NCBI GenBank assembly: GCA_020284085.1
Contig: JACEVL010000110.1
Coordinates: 579,501 to 643,500 of the forward strand
DNA from: Aporrectodea caliginosa
Lineage: Eukaryota; Annelida; Clitellata; Crassiclitellata; Lumbricidae
Direction: 5' to 3'
DNA: 64,000 nt
Positions within the stretch are counted from its first letter, which is position 1. The number at the start of each line of letters is the position of its first letter. The notes under the pieces are model-generated. The model saw only the letters and a program-made list of their open reading frames with translations, was not told the DNA's origin and made no database searches. The translations under genes were made by a program, and so were the position numbers. Positions 33,915 through 45,660 of the stretch are shown here, piece by piece.

Positions 33915-34297
33915 GTTCGTATTGTATTGTATTGTATTTGAACACTTGTTATAGCGCCCCAACCAGATTTCCCATTCAGAGGCGCTCCCGACTACTGCGC
34001 GAACGCTGAATCGGAGTTTCACGCCGAAGCGCATGAGCAATTGCGAGTGAAGGACTTGCCCAGGGTCCCTACGCGGCGACTTTGAGGTGGATCCGAACCC
34101 GCAACCCTCCAGCTGCAAGGCACCGAACATACCCCTACACCACCGCGCCCCAGTTGTATTGTGATGTGTTGTATTGTGTGTTGTATTGTACTCCACGTTT
34201 TATAATGCGACCGAGCCACCCGCAGTAAAGATCCGAGAAATTAATCTCTGATAATCCGACCCGACCGGGAAGCGAACCCGGGGCGCCGGCGCGGCGA
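33915..34297 (-). mobile_element. Composite SINE-4 + SINE-1 dimer, truncated at the SINE-4 head
   Basis: Near-identical to 30155-30560 through body, linker and SINE-1. The SINE-4 tRNA-like head is cut at GGGGCGCCGGCGCGGCGAG (34279-34297). Confidence 0.88.
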
Positions 34298-34920
34298 GTT
34301 TAATCCACGCTATATTTTCAGCGCAGTCAAACCAGATGCAATGTACGTGACGTGTAGAATGAATTTCAACAGCCCTGGCAAGCTGACATCCATAATACAT
34401 ACGATGTCATTAAATTGTAGCATCAGTCACAACTTAAGTAATATAAGTAAACGACGCAAAAGCACTGGCAGGCACAAGATGTCGATAACAAAATGCCATA
34501 TTTAGACACCTTTAAAACGCATTTATCCAACGCTATATAAATTCTGTATTGAAGGTGTTTATGCATTAGATTTCGATTAAACCCCCGCTATGCCACAACA
34601 TTTCGCTAGCTGTTGGTAACCAAACGTCAAATGAACGATAAATAACGTTGTTTTGTATGCGTGTGCATACCAGCGTCTGCATTCCTAAGTATTTCTGGTT
34701 TCCTTGGCCTATCGGATTACGACCTTTGGCTTCTCCAATAGATTATAATTTTGACATTGATCTTACTTGAAGCCACCATCGACCATTGACGGCATGAAAA
34801 CGATGATAACGGCGCTACAGAAGTCATTTGATTAGCTAGCTTAGCTTAGATTAGACTAGTCTAGATTAGATTAGATTATATTAGATTCAGCGGGACAATT
34901 TTTCTAGCGCTGCTTTTACG
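34298..34920. repeat. Module-c/a copies and TTAGA repeat
   Basis: TTTAATCCACGCTATATTTT (Module-c end) directly after the SINE, Module-c at 34500, then GATTAGATTAGATTATATTA at 34850-34885. Confidence 0.6.
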
Positions 34921-35108
34921 TGTGAACAGTCCAGAAGGCAACGGTCATTCTTCTCCATTAAACCAAGTCTTAAAGTGGCGTCTCTTTGCAGAGTGGAACT
35001 CATTTATAGAGCGCCTCTCTTCAAACATCTCAACGAGAGATTTATTTGGCGCCAAGACTTTTAATCTGGATAGACATGGAGTAATGGATGTTTTGGATGG
35101 TGCTGCAG

Positions 35109-35234
35109 GTGATCAAGATGCTGCTGACTATAATCATCGTCTTCTTCTTCTCCTGGGGACCAAAGTGGGTTCTCAACATCCTCAAGAGACACGAACTCAG
35201 CATCCTACACACGGACAACGCTTTCTACATCATG
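35109..35234 (+). CDS. Class A GPCR exon encoding TM6 and third extracellular loop
   Basis: The 42 codons begin VIKMLLTIIIVFFFSWGPKW and continue VLNILKRHELSILHTDNAFY-IM. A V(I/V)KML entry, aromatic TM6 core and (C/S)WGP kink with basic/hydrophobic flank identify TM6 of a rhodopsin-family peptide receptor; Ser replaces the usual Cys of CWxP. ILHTDNAFYIM fits extracellular loop 3 and the TM7 start. The acceptor is GGTGCTGCAG ending 35108 (phase 0). The donor is probably GTTCGT at 35235; GTATAT at 35239 is an alternative. In-frame stops lie 9 codons before and soon after, as expected for an exon. No TM1-5 or TM7 exon is visible on this strand. It could belong with the receptor at 8.5 kb only if the intervening DNA is inverted. 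Confidence 0.72.
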
Positions 35235-35640
35235 GTTCGTATATAAACTACCTTAATCACCCGTACCTCAATATAAGATATGATTTGGTTTGGTTACTGT
35301 ATTACAATAGCTACTATGTTGCATAATATTCAGTAATGTGTTATAATAAGAGATCTGTGATTATAATTTTAATGTATTGAAACTATACTTTAAACAATTA
35401 TAATACATGTATGCTATGTTATTGAATGAACTTTTATTACATGTATAGTATGTTAGATACATGAACAGTTTAAAAAGAGTACTTAGTAAATTTTGTATAT
35501 GGATTACATAAATAAAGTATCTTAAGAGCTGTCTTTGGACACCTCTTTTAAGCATGGTGTTTTTCTTATAAGTACTGAAAGAAGTAAAATTTGCTCAGCT
35601 TACTATAAAATTATAAGAAATGACCTCGAACTAGATAAGT
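35235..35640. other. AT-rich sequence, probable intron
   Basis: Follows the TM6 exon. One Module-c-like GGACACCTCTTTTAAGC near 35535. Confidence 0.45.
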
Positions 35641-38335
35641 CTATGATAATTATTATTATGAGCTGTATTATGCCATGCGAACAGTAAGCAATGCTGAAAA
35701 CTACAAGAAAATCCGATGCTGCGTTAGACACCTTTAACATGCGTTCCATTTTTTCTATTTATACTTCACTTGCGAAACGCTAAGTGTTAAATCACAATAA
35801 TCATGTGTTGTAGGATAAGGTCTATGACTCTATGTCAACAGCCATATGCTGTCGTTAAACACTGGAAAATACCAGTAAACTCGGTTAAACTGCGTCACTG
35901 CCGTACTCGGGTGGTGCCAGTCCAAAGCCTAGATAAAGGAGGAGGATGACGCTAGTCATCGTCGTTATGACGTTAAATAGAAACTACTCACTCATTAAAA
36001 CATCAGCTAATTACCAAAAACGGATCAAAATTGTAAGTCACAAGATGTCGTTAACCAATAATTTTTAATAAAGTATAGTGCCGTTGAACAACGGGTAATA
36101 CAACGCTTTCGTTAGAAACCTTTAAAACATTTCAATCGAACAGATATATTTTCCTGTTTAGCCATTGATTTTGAATCATGACATAAGGGGAATCAATACC
36201 AGAATTTTTTGAGAGAATTTGCTATAAGCGACTAATAAGCGACTAATCACAATTACAATTAATTACATTTAATTAGTCAATCACCCCAACTCTACAAAGA
36301 AATCAAGTTCACCATCATTAACACCCCTATCAAACCAACACAGTAAACAAACGTCGCTTATCATCTAGCGTTATTTTGATACAATCGTCAAATTCCATTA
36401 CACGATATAAATGATTTTGATTTAAATTTTAGGACACCTTTCTAACTGCAACACATATCATTTATATAATCCCCAAACACATGGGACTAGTCGTAATTAA
36501 AGAATTTGTCTGCATTTTGCGAAATGAACGGTGATAACTGTTATGAAATAATCTATACGTCTTAAAAGTGTAATATTTCCCTGTAAGAGAAAGCAGAAGA
36601 GCTTTTCTGTATTATAATGCCATAGGATCGGTAATAACTGCTTAAATTTCAGTTGTCGTCAACAGCCTTTGTTGCACAGGATGTGGTTAACTCTGGCTCT
36701 GCCTGATATGAATCACATACGAATTACAGAATCAATCTGAGCTGTATTATCTTGTACGAACGGTGAGAACTATTAAAAAAATTCCACACCTCTTTAACAG
36801 TAATATACGCCCTACAAAAAAGCGCAGCAAAGCGGTCCTGTATTACAATGACAGCTGCTCGATGTAACAGTCATGAGACTCATTGGTGGGGAAGTTGGAT
36901 AATGGCTGTATTATGCCATACGAACTGTGAGAACAATTCAAAAAATAATTTCTAAACAAAGTCAGCGGCCTTCGTTTTCCGGATTTTTATGGATGGATTA
37001 AAGATTTTAACGACACCTAATCGAAACATTCAACTACAAAAGGTGAGATAGGGTCGACGTACATGTAAAGTAAACAGACCTGGCAGTCATTAGATGTACA
37101 TCGTTAGCCACAGTCCAAGCTATAGTGCAATAGAATACAAGTTCGACTTTTGCAGTGTTATTTATTTATTTTAACTCCGCTTCTCTCCGTACTCTCGCAG
37201 TGTCAGTCCCAAGCCTTATGAATGGAGGAGGGCGACTTCAACGGCCTTGGCAGCCATAGAATTTCGTTAAACACTGGACACTACTACTAGAAGAATAATA
37301 AGTTTTTCCGACGCCTGTTTTACGGTGAAAACTGTGCCAAACTTTTCAGATGGACGTCAACGGCCTTTGAACCCAAAATATGTCGTTAAACACTGCATGA
37401 CGCATTGCTGAATTTAGACACCTTTAAAACGCGTTTAATCCACGCTATATTTTCCGTGCGGTGAAAACCGAACGCAATTAACTGTCTACTTGTAGCCAAG
37501 ATAGATTGAACTTCAACGACAATGGCAGTAAACAGAAAAACCACCACCACCGAACGTGAATTAGCTTGCTTGCTATAGCCAAGGTAATAGACATGCCGTT
37601 ATGCACTTGATAAAAAGGCGGCAATGTTTAAACACCGTTAAAACGCGTTTAACCAATGCTATATAAAGTCTGCGGCGACCACTGTATGCGTTAGAATATT
37701 AGAAAATCTCTACTAATGCCGTCAAATGTCCCTACGCTGTCGGTAACCAACCGTCAAATGAACGATGAATAAATAACGTTGCTTTGTCTGCGGTGTGCCT
37801 ACCAGCGGAGGCCTTTCCGAAGTATTTCTAGTTTCTTTAACCCTTCGGATTTCGACGCCTTTGTGACGGTGAAAATTGCAAAAAAACGTTTCAGCTCGAG
37901 GTCAACGGCCTTTGAACCCAAAATATGTCGTTAAACACTGCATGACGCAATGCTCAATTTAGACACCTTTAAAACACTTTTAACCACCGCTATATTTCAG
38001 TACAGTGAACCCGGACGCAATGAAATTGTGTGTTCCATGGGAGGATGAAATTCAACGGCCCTGACATCCACAAAATGTCGTAATATACACTTGTAAGAAA
38101 ATACTTGTATTTAGACACCTTTAAAACTCGTTTAACCAATGTTATATGAAATCTGCAGGAAGGGCTCCGTACGTATCCATTGATGTTTTGAATTTCGACC
38201 AGGTTTGTCCAATGGATTATAATTTCGACTGCAAATCCTACTCGAAGTGACCATAGACCATTGACGCTATTTGTATTATGGTAACGGCGCTATAGAAGTC
38301 ATTTGATTAGATCACAGTATAGATTAAGTAATTAT
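35641..38335. repeat. Long Module-a/b/c/d field
   Basis: Module-c at about 35725, 36110, 36430, 37418, 37637, 37964 and 38113. Module-a at 36655, 36958, 37227, 37352, 37898 and 38050. Inverted Module-b at 35890-35965 and 37185-37235. Module-d at 35670, 36525, 36755 and 36915. The blocks at 37352-37470 and 37898-38010 match almost base for base over 110 bp. No gene. Confidence 0.75.
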
Positions 38336-38795
38336 ATGTCAGATTAGATTAGATAAGGATAGGATATGATAGGATAGAATAGAACAGAATAAAGTAGGAT
38401 AGTACAGAATGGAATAGAATGAAATAGAGAACAGAATAGAATAGAAATACAGAATAGAATAGAATAGTACAGAATAGAATAGAATAGTACAGAATAGAAT
38501 AGTACAGAATAGAATAGAATAGAACCCGATAAAGTAGGATAGAATAGAATAGAATAGAATAGAAAACTATAAAGTAAGATAGAATAGAATAAAATGGAAT
38601 TCAGTATTATAGGATAGAATAGAAAAAAAATCAGAATTAGAATCAGAATCAGAATCAGGAAAGGATAGGATGGAGTTGAATAAGATAAGGATCTAATGGA
38701 ATAAGATAAGATATACTAGAATTATGTCAGGATATGACATAATAAAATAGGAGAGGAGATAATAAGACAGATTAGATTAGATTTGATTAGATTAT
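38336..38795. repeat. (AGAAT)n pentanucleotide tract
   Basis: AGAATAGAATAGTAC-type pentamers with GATTAGATTAG at both ends and AGAATCAGAATC at 38640. Confidence 0.9.
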
Positions 38796-39154
38796 TTAGC
38801 GAGGAGCAGTCGAGCGGGCTTTGAGTCGTACACCGATCCTCTTACTGTTGCTCTTTCATCCGTGTAACAAGTAGAAACTGTTCTAGATCAGAGTCCGGTG
38901 TCTCGATGACTGTTCAGGAGCTTCTGGAATGCATTTGCGCAGTCTCTAGCGAGTCCTGTGACTGTCGTTAGGTCTCAGCTTAAGAGCTGTTTGTCACGGA
39001 ATGTTTATCCTACTTAAGCTGTTACGCTAATTGGACGGACGGACGGGACTTTGAACGGATTCTAGGACGATGAGATGGAGAGGCTTGTTGACCACCGCCT
39101 ACATATGAATGGCGCGATAAATACCGCGCTTTATTGCGATGCATTGTCTGATAG
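38796..39154. other. Unique sequence
   Basis: No gene recognised. Confidence 0.35.
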
Positions 39155-39420
39155 TGATTTGTATTGTATTGTAAGGCTTTGAATTGTATTGTGATGTTTT
39201 GTATTGTATTGTGATGTTGTAATGTTTTGTGTTACATTGTACTGTATTGTTATCTGGCTAGATGTAAATTAAAATGTTCACTCTTAACTGTATTGTACTG
39301 TAATGTATCGTATTGATTTACATTGTATTGTATTGTTTTGCGATCTATTGTTTTGTATTGTATGGCATTGTATTGTATTGCATTGATTTACATTGTATTG
39401 TATTGAAATACTGTGTGCTA
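39155..39420. repeat. (TATTG)n pentanucleotide tract
   Basis: TGTATTGTATTG-type pentamers with interruptions; resembles the ACAATAC linker and tail of the composite SINEs, inverted. Confidence 0.85.
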
Positions 39421-39790
39421 AAGGGCTTGAGCGCTGCTTAGAAAGCGCGTTAGATACAAAATCCTTGAACAATGACTGAATTGTGTGGCTGATGATAATG
39501 ACGACGACGACGACAATAGCAACGACGACGATGATGATGATTGATGACGCGGGTCGTCTTATGGTCACAAACATAGATCGATCAATCATCGGGTCAATCG
39601 CTAAAGTCAACAATCAATCAATCAATCAATCAATCAATGAGCAATGAATCAATGGCTCGTTCACTTTGTCAAGAGCGTGAACCACTCAGCACTCAGTAGA
39701 TGGACTGTTGTTCTTTCCGGTTCTTTGTACGCTTCAGTGTGTGTCTAGGTGTCCGTTCGTAAGTGTCAGAAAGCTTGCTTGTATGTGTCC
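39421..39790. repeat. Unique sequence with short (GAC)n and (AATC)n
   Basis: GACGAC at 39500-39540 and AATC units at 39612-39640. No gene. Confidence 0.6.
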
Positions 39791-40030
39791 ATTTATGTAT
39801 CTGTCTGTCTGTCTGTCTATCTTTCCATCTTTCCATCTTTCCATCTATCTATCTATGTGTCTGTTTGTGTGCGTGTTCTCTTTTTCTATCTCTCTTGCAT
39901 GTTCTCTGTCTCTGTCTGTCTCTGTCGCCTGTCTCTTTCTCGGTCGGTCTCTCTGTCTGTCTCTGTCTCTCTGTCTGTCTCTCTTTCTTTCTCTCTCTCT
40001 CTGTCGATGTGTTTGCCTCGTCTCTCAGAT
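39791..40030. repeat. (CTGT/CTCT)n tract
   Basis: Degenerate CTGTCTGT, CCATCTTT and CTCTCTGT repeats. Cys/Leu/Ser-rich frames are artefacts. Confidence 0.88.
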
Positions 40031-40361
40031 AGACCCAAAAGCAGACAAAAACACAAACTCTATGGCTGGCGCTGTGTCTTTATGTTTATCTATGTGTCTA
40101 ACTATATGTGTCTGTACGTCTCTCTATCAGCCTGGGTACATGTGCAGATGTGAGCCTTTATATGAACAAGTGTATGTCTAAGATTGTCTTCCTCTGTGTG
40201 TGTAGGTGTGTGTATGTTTTTGTGTATATGTGTGTATGTGTCTGCCTTTGTGCGCCGATCTTTGTGTGTCGGTCTGTATGTGTCTGTGTGTATGTGTGCC
40301 TGTGGGTGTGAAGTCATTAGATTGTATGTGTCCGTCCGTCCGTCCGTCCGTCCTTTCAGCG
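40031..40361. repeat. GT/TGTC-rich degenerate tract
   Basis: GTGTGTATGTGTC-rich with a CCGT run at 40332-40352. Confidence 0.8.
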
Positions 40362-40730
40362 TGGATCGGGTGAAAGACCAGAGAGGGTCAATCCGTCGGG
40401 TGTCATTTACCCTTATCTCCGGACTCCACGATCCGCCTACGAGACAAACCCACCGGCAAACAAAGGGAGATTGGGGCAACCGGGGTTAATCCACTCACCG
40501 CCCGATGCCACTCTGCTCTGGCTTCCCGTTCGTCGGGGCTTCCTGCAATTTGTTGCCTCTGACGGACTTAGGGACGATGCGAAGTGACTGCAGCTGCAGT
40601 GTTATGCAAAGGAGATGCGACTCGCAATTTTCAGAGACATGACTTGTTTTGTTCTTTTGTGAAAGAGGAAGATTGATGACAACGTGTTTTCATGTGGATG
40701 TTTGAATGCGTGTTTATGCATATAATGTGT
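40362..40730. other. Unique sequence
   Basis: No gene recognised. Confidence 0.4.
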
Positions 40731-40884
40731 AAGTAAGTGTGTGTGTATGTGTGTGTTTTTATGTGTATGTATGTGTGTATTTGTGTGTGTGTTTTGTGTG
40801 TGTTTTTGTGCATGCCTCGTGTGTGTGTGTGTGTGTTTACGTGTCTGAATGTATGTGTATGTGTATATATGTGTGTTTGTACAT
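40731..40884. repeat. (GT)n/(TGTATG)n tract
   Basis: GT-rich degenerate repeat, abutting the LINE fragment that follows. Confidence 0.88.
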
Positions 40885-41105
40885 ACCACAATGGCTCAAT
40901 CCAGATCCTTTGTGTGCATAGGTCCCTCTCTGTGGAATGGACTTCCTCCTTCTCTACGCTCTACAAAACTCTCTGGTAGCATCTCTACCTCTTTCTCTCA
41001 CCTTAAAACCTTCCTTTTTCCTCGGAGTACCTCGCACTGGGAGCGCTTCTGAAAGGCTTTATGCTATGAGAAGCGCTTTATAAATGATCAAATACAATAC
41101 AATAA
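40885..41105 (+). pseudogene. LINE ORF2 C-terminus and 3' tail
   Basis: Open frame to TGA at 41050-41052 with SRSFVCIGPSLWNGLPPSLR and SFSHLKTFLFPR. The pattern RSF-x3-GPSLWN-x-LP-x3-R...F...LKT-x-LF is the standard end of CR1/L2/RTE-like ORF2 proteins. The 3' tail, GAGCGCTTCTGA through AAGCGCTTTATAAATGATC and AAATACAATAC, matches the SINE-1 tail block by block. It is a 5'-truncated retrotransposon copy, non-functional alone. Confidence 0.82.
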
Positions 41106-41400
41106 AATACAATATAATATGCGTGTATTCTGTGTGTACGTGCGTGTACGTGCCCGTGTGTCTTTCTTCTGGAGCTCATTTTGAAAATGTGATATTTTTT
41201 CCTTGTGGAGGTGTCTCGTTTCTTTGTTCGTTTTGTGTAGTCGTACAAGAAAAGAGGTTGCAATTGCCGGATATCCATGTAATATCTTCGTCCCGTGTGT
41301 GGTTTGGAATCTAACTGAACATAATGGAGCACTGCATCCATACACACCAGCCTAATTATTGCGAAAAGCAAACCAATTTTAAATAAAATGATGCATGAAT
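41106..41400. other. Unique sequence with GT-rich start
   Basis: No gene recognised. Confidence 0.35.
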
Positions 41401-41640
41401 CATGATGAATGTGCGTAGGTATGGACGCATCTGAGTAGGAATCTTGAAAGGGCGCTATATAAATTTTGGAATGAATGAATGAATGAATATAATTAGGAAT
41501 GTATGTGTGTATGCATGTATAAATATATGCATGTATGTGTGTATGTTCGTATGTATGTATCTATGTATCTATGTATGTAAACTTATTTATGTATGTATGT
41601 AGGTACGTAAGTATATATGTATGTACGTTTATCTGGACAT
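41401..41640. repeat. SINE/LINE tail, (GAAT)n and (TGTA)n
   Basis: GAGTAGGAATCTTGAAAGGG and GCGCTATATAAATTTTGGAA tail, then GAATGAATGAATG and TATG/TGTA tetramers to 41640. Confidence 0.8.
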
Positions 41641-42920
41641 TTATATAGCGCCATTCAAAACTTCCCAAAGGCGCTGAGTACCTTTGCGAGTTCTTCAAAT
41701 TACCACAATCGAAAAGTGGCTGACTCGCGCATACGCGTAGAACCGAAAGAAAATTGCAGAGTTCTTCCTGTTTTGTGTTGCATCGAGGACTACCAACCCC
41801 AACGGAAACCTAAGATCGTAATCGCAATAGTAACTGTAATCGTAATAGAGATACTCTAAAGCCAAGCACAGGGCACCAGCTTATTCACGAGCGCTGAGTC
41901 GTGTCAGATGTGTTGTCTAGAGATGGTCTAGGGAAGATCGAAGCCCGGTTGCCAGAGAGACCAGAGACAGGAGTACTCCTCGGACAAGTGTCGTGTTGGT
42001 CAAGGAAGATTGGAAGGCGGAGGATCGAGTGGATCAGGTTTGGGATTCTTGAATCGGTGGGACTTTAATTTATGGTGAAAATCCTGTGTGATGATAAGTG
42101 GAAGAACCAGGGTAAGAATTGTCAGGGGGTTTAGGGGGGTTCAACCCCCTCAGTCCTTCTTAGGATGCCATAGCAAAGTCTACATGTCACGCCCAAACTG
42201 CACATAAATCAACGTCTAACCCCCAGTTATATTTTTACAATTCCATACTGGGAAGAACCTGAAGAAGAATGACGGTGGTGAGCGGGATTATTGGTGAAGT
42301 AACTGAGAATTTGCGGAATTCAGAGGATAGCATTCAGAGGTGCAGTGTTACATTTTATGGATCGGTTGAACTACGTGAGGCGCGTAGTGTCCTATAGGAC
42401 GGAATAGAGTGAGAAATGAGAACGAGATAATGGATCAAAGAACATTCCGGATAACGTTCATAGAATAATATGCATGAAAATATTTGCGCCTAAGTATCTT
42501 TCGAGTCCACACACCGGTGACCTCTCGTTTCTGCTCTTAAAAGATTACTGCTTTTCTCATTCCTTTCAATTTTTATCCTTTGCTTGCTGCAGACACATCT
42601 TATGCGTGTTACAGGGTGCGCAACAATTTCCGTAAACCTCGTTAATTTTTATACGACCTCTTGAATGTGATTTCCGGTGCATTCACGATGAAATTTCTGC
42701 TGATTGAATAGTTAGATTAGCGCTCTCTGTACGAGAATTCTTGGGCTTTCTACTATGTCTTGCAAAGAATTTTAATCCAAAGTCATTCCGAGTGAAAATA
42801 CCTTAGGCTGAAAGCAGAGAGAGTGGCGGTCACTCAAACACCTCTTTTAAGCCTTACATTAGCCCTATAAATAAAAGTAAACGCACTCACAAATTAACTT
42901 CTTCATCCATCACAATTTCA
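41641..42920. other. Mostly unique, with dispersed units
   Basis: 41862-41980 repeats the CAGGGCACCAGCTTATTCAC unit also at 13062 and 56255. A second tail (TTTATATAGCGCCATTCAAA) is at 41640. 42090-42240 has GGGGTTCAACCCCC as in the CAGGGGCGTAGCC element. Module-c/d remnants are at 42840. No gene. Confidence 0.45.
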
Positions 42921-42924
42921 AAAC

Positions 42925-43035
42925 CCGCCACTGTTCGCTTTATTGACAGTGAAATGTCCCAAGCCTGGCCCAAGGAGGAGGGCGACGCTAATCCGATTTT
43001 GTTACCACACAGCTAGTCGTTAAACAGAAAAACCA
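42925..43035 (-). repeat. Module-b copy
   Basis: GGAGGAGGGCGACGCTAATC, CACACAGCTAGTCGTTAAAC and GAAAAACCACC. Confidence 0.8.
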
Positions 43036-43590
43036 CCACAATTTAACTTTTCATCCATCACTTGTGATGCCATGGGCTCAAACCCGTCGCTTGTCGCTTA
43101 ATCAAGATATTGAGTGTATATGAGCTGAAATAGGCGAGACGGGCAAAACTTGTGGAATATTCTTCAATTCAGCAGTTGCCTATGAATTTGCCATAATTGG
43201 CAATGTAGTAATCCGATTTTGATGCCGTTTGCTTTATGTAGGCCTTTATTGCACGGCAAAATTGCAGAATAATCAAGTAATGGTTGCTGAGGACTATGAT
43301 GACACAAAAATTCCGAAACTTTTTATTCGATTTTCTCACTCTATATCAATGAAAGAATCAAACGCGCATAACTTCAGTTAGAAAAAAAGATATTTTCATT
43401 CCGTAAGAAGTATTTTGAAGCAAATTAATTGTAGAATATGACTGAATAAAAAGGTCAGAAACCAACATGTGATGGGTTTTGACCCCTGGCGTCACATTTT
43501 ATTTCTGTAACCATCAGAAGAGAAAAACGAACAATGAAACAATAAGGCAACGCTAAAATAGGGACACCTAAACATGTAAAAAATATTCCG
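43036..43590. other. Unique AT-rich sequence
   Basis: No recognisable repeat or gene. Confidence 0.4.
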
Positions 43591-43751
43591 GCACTGCACG
43601 TTTGACAGTGCCTGTCTGCAAGCCCAGATAAAGGAGGAGAGCGACGCTAATCATCTGTGCTGTGACAGCGTTCTTCTTAAACAGCAATCAGCAGAGAATT
43701 TCTGTGGAAATCAACAGCTTTTAGTGTCATAAGATGTCGTTAAACTCTGGT
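43591..43751. repeat. Module-b and Module-a copies
   Basis: GGAGGAGAGCGACGCTAATC near 43632 and CATAAGATGTCGTTAAACTC near 43727, leading straight into the following microsatellite. Confidence 0.7.
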
Positions 43752-43953
43752 TCCATCCATCCATCCATCCATCCGTCCGTCCGTCCATCCATCCGTCCGT
43801 CCGTCCGTCCGTCCGTCCGTCCGTCCGTCTCCATCCGTCCGTCATCCATCCATCCGTCCGTCCGTCCGTCCGTCCGTCCGTCCGTCCGTCCGTCCGTCCG
43901 TCCGTCCGTCCGTCCGTCCGTCCGTCCATCCATCCATCCATCCATCCATCCAC
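43752..43953. repeat. (CCAT)n(CCGT)n microsatellite at a Module-a tail
   Basis: About 50 tetramers switching between CCAT and CCGT blocks. Asp/Gly/Arg/Thr frames are artefacts. Confidence 0.97.
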
Positions 43954-44640
43954 GAAGAGCAGTCTCTTAAGCTGGCCTGAGAATAAGTCATGGGTATGAA
44001 GTGTTAAAATTCGGTTTTCTTGGTCTTGGCATATGAGGGCGACTCGCCAATCCTTTGCCTCACAGTCTCATCTCTCTGTCATCACTTGTCTATGACCACC
44101 CAGCACATCAATGCATCTGAATTCCATATATAGCACTTTAGCTATCGAACACGAATATCAACGAAGACTATATATACAAGAGAAATAGCACTAAAACCTA
44201 AAATAATCATAAAATAATAATGATAATAGTAATCGTACGATTTATATAGCGCCGTAAAAACGGCAGACTCCAAAAGGCACGTTACATTTGAAGTGGGCGC
44301 TTCAAATGGAATATTTGTCTGACTAGACTATATATCTGCGTTAAAGTAGGCCCCAGAAATCATTCGTTTAACCGTTCATATTAGATTAGCTTTGACTGAA
44401 CCAGGCAACAAAGCAGCTTGATTGGATTTCGTCCGTATTTGTTTACGACCGAAAAGTAATCGAATAGCTTAATCGGATTCACGTCAGGGAGTTTTGGCAC
44501 AAGTCGGTTTTTGTGGTCTGTATAGAAACAGAGGAAGCCATGATGAAGCTTACGTCGGTAAGACATCGAAACGCGATCTAACGTAGGCCTAATGCGACGC
44601 AATGCGTGTAATGCGATATAATCCAATGTAAACTAATGTC
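43954..44640. other. Unique sequence
   Basis: A tail-like TTTATATAGCGCCGTAAAAA near 44242. Minus frame 44381-44626 unrecognised. Confidence 0.4.
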
Positions 44641-44960
44641 ATGTTGGACAATCCAACTGTATTTGATACAATGCAACTGTATTTGACACAATACCAATAC
44701 CATACAACTATATTTTATATACAATACAATACAACTGTATTTGATACAATACATTGCAACTGTTTTTTATGCAATACAACAGTTACTGCATTTGATACAA
44801 TACATTGCAACTGGTTTTTATGCAATACAACTGCATTTGATACAATACATTGCAACTGGTTTTTATGCAATACAACTGCATTTGATACAATACATTGCAA
44901 CTGTTTTTTGCAATACAACTGCATTTGATACAATGCAGCTGTATTTGATATTGCCCTATA
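44641..44960. repeat. 45-bp minisatellite
   Basis: Units of TTTGATACAATACATTGCAA plus CTGGTTTTTATGCAATACAA plus CTGCA at 44791, 44836 and 44881, with degenerate flanking units. Because 45 is a multiple of three, an open frame runs across the array. Confidence 0.9.
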
Positions 44961-44999
44961 AGGATCAAAAACACAAGCCAACTTACGATAGAACACCGC

Positions 45000-45128
45000 C
45001 GGCTCTGACCAATTGTGCGTGAAGGACCTGCACAAGGTCCCTATACAGTCTCAGAGGAGGAGGAGGATCGAACCCCGTACTCTCCGCAGTACAAGGCGAG
45101 CGCTCTAACCAATCGGGTTAACAACAAG
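45000..45128 (-). mobile_element. SINE-2 copy
   Basis: Minus strand ACCCGATTGGTTAGAGCGCT head, GGGTTCGATCC B box, GAGACTGTATAGGGACC body. Confidence 0.82.
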
Positions 45129-45660
45129 ATATGATCCGCAAGAAACGCCGTTGATGCCAGCAAAATTTATTTTGAACAGTTCTCGCCGTTTATTGTTGCA
45201 TAATATATGGTCATGTTGATCTAATACATTGCATGCAGTGTTTCTGCTTTCTCTTATATGGGAATATTGCACTTAAACACAGGTGTTTAATTATTTTTGA
45301 ACAGTTTTCACCGTTACTATGGCATAAAACAGTAGTTTCAGTTTAACGACACTGTGTGATTACAAAGATTTTTAGCGTCGCCCTCCTCCTTCAGCCAGGT
45401 TTGGGACTGGCACTGCCAGAGTGTGAGCAGTGGCGGAGTTTAAAAAATCAAGACATCAGTAACTGTTATCATAATGTTCAGAACAATATGGTTTCTACTT
45501 CATAAAGCAGGCTTTATACTGAAGCATAAAATTAGAGTGGTTTCTACTTCATAAACGGCCTTTATATGAAGCATATATAGTGCACAACGACCCGTTGTTT
45601 GAAAACGTTTTAAAGGTGTCTGAAGAGAGTTCTGAAGCCAATCAGTTATGTTTTGGCGAG
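45129..45660. repeat. Module-d, -b and -c copies
   Basis: Inverted Module-d at 45172-45200 and 45298-45325, Module-b at 45330-45440, inverted Module-c at 45608. Confidence 0.7.

Noticed and set aside
34922..35326. 134-codon plus frame overlapping the TM6 exon
   Set aside because: It is in a different frame from the TM6 peptide, has no domain, and the overlapping frame is a clear GPCR segment.
42610..42640. ACAGGGTGCGCAACAATTTC as a transposon end
   Set aside because: Looks like an inverted-repeat terminus, but no partner end or target duplication was found.
44641..44960. Repetitive protein gene
   Set aside because: The frame stays open only because the 45-bp unit is a multiple of three. 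No start, splice or conserved composition supports a gene.
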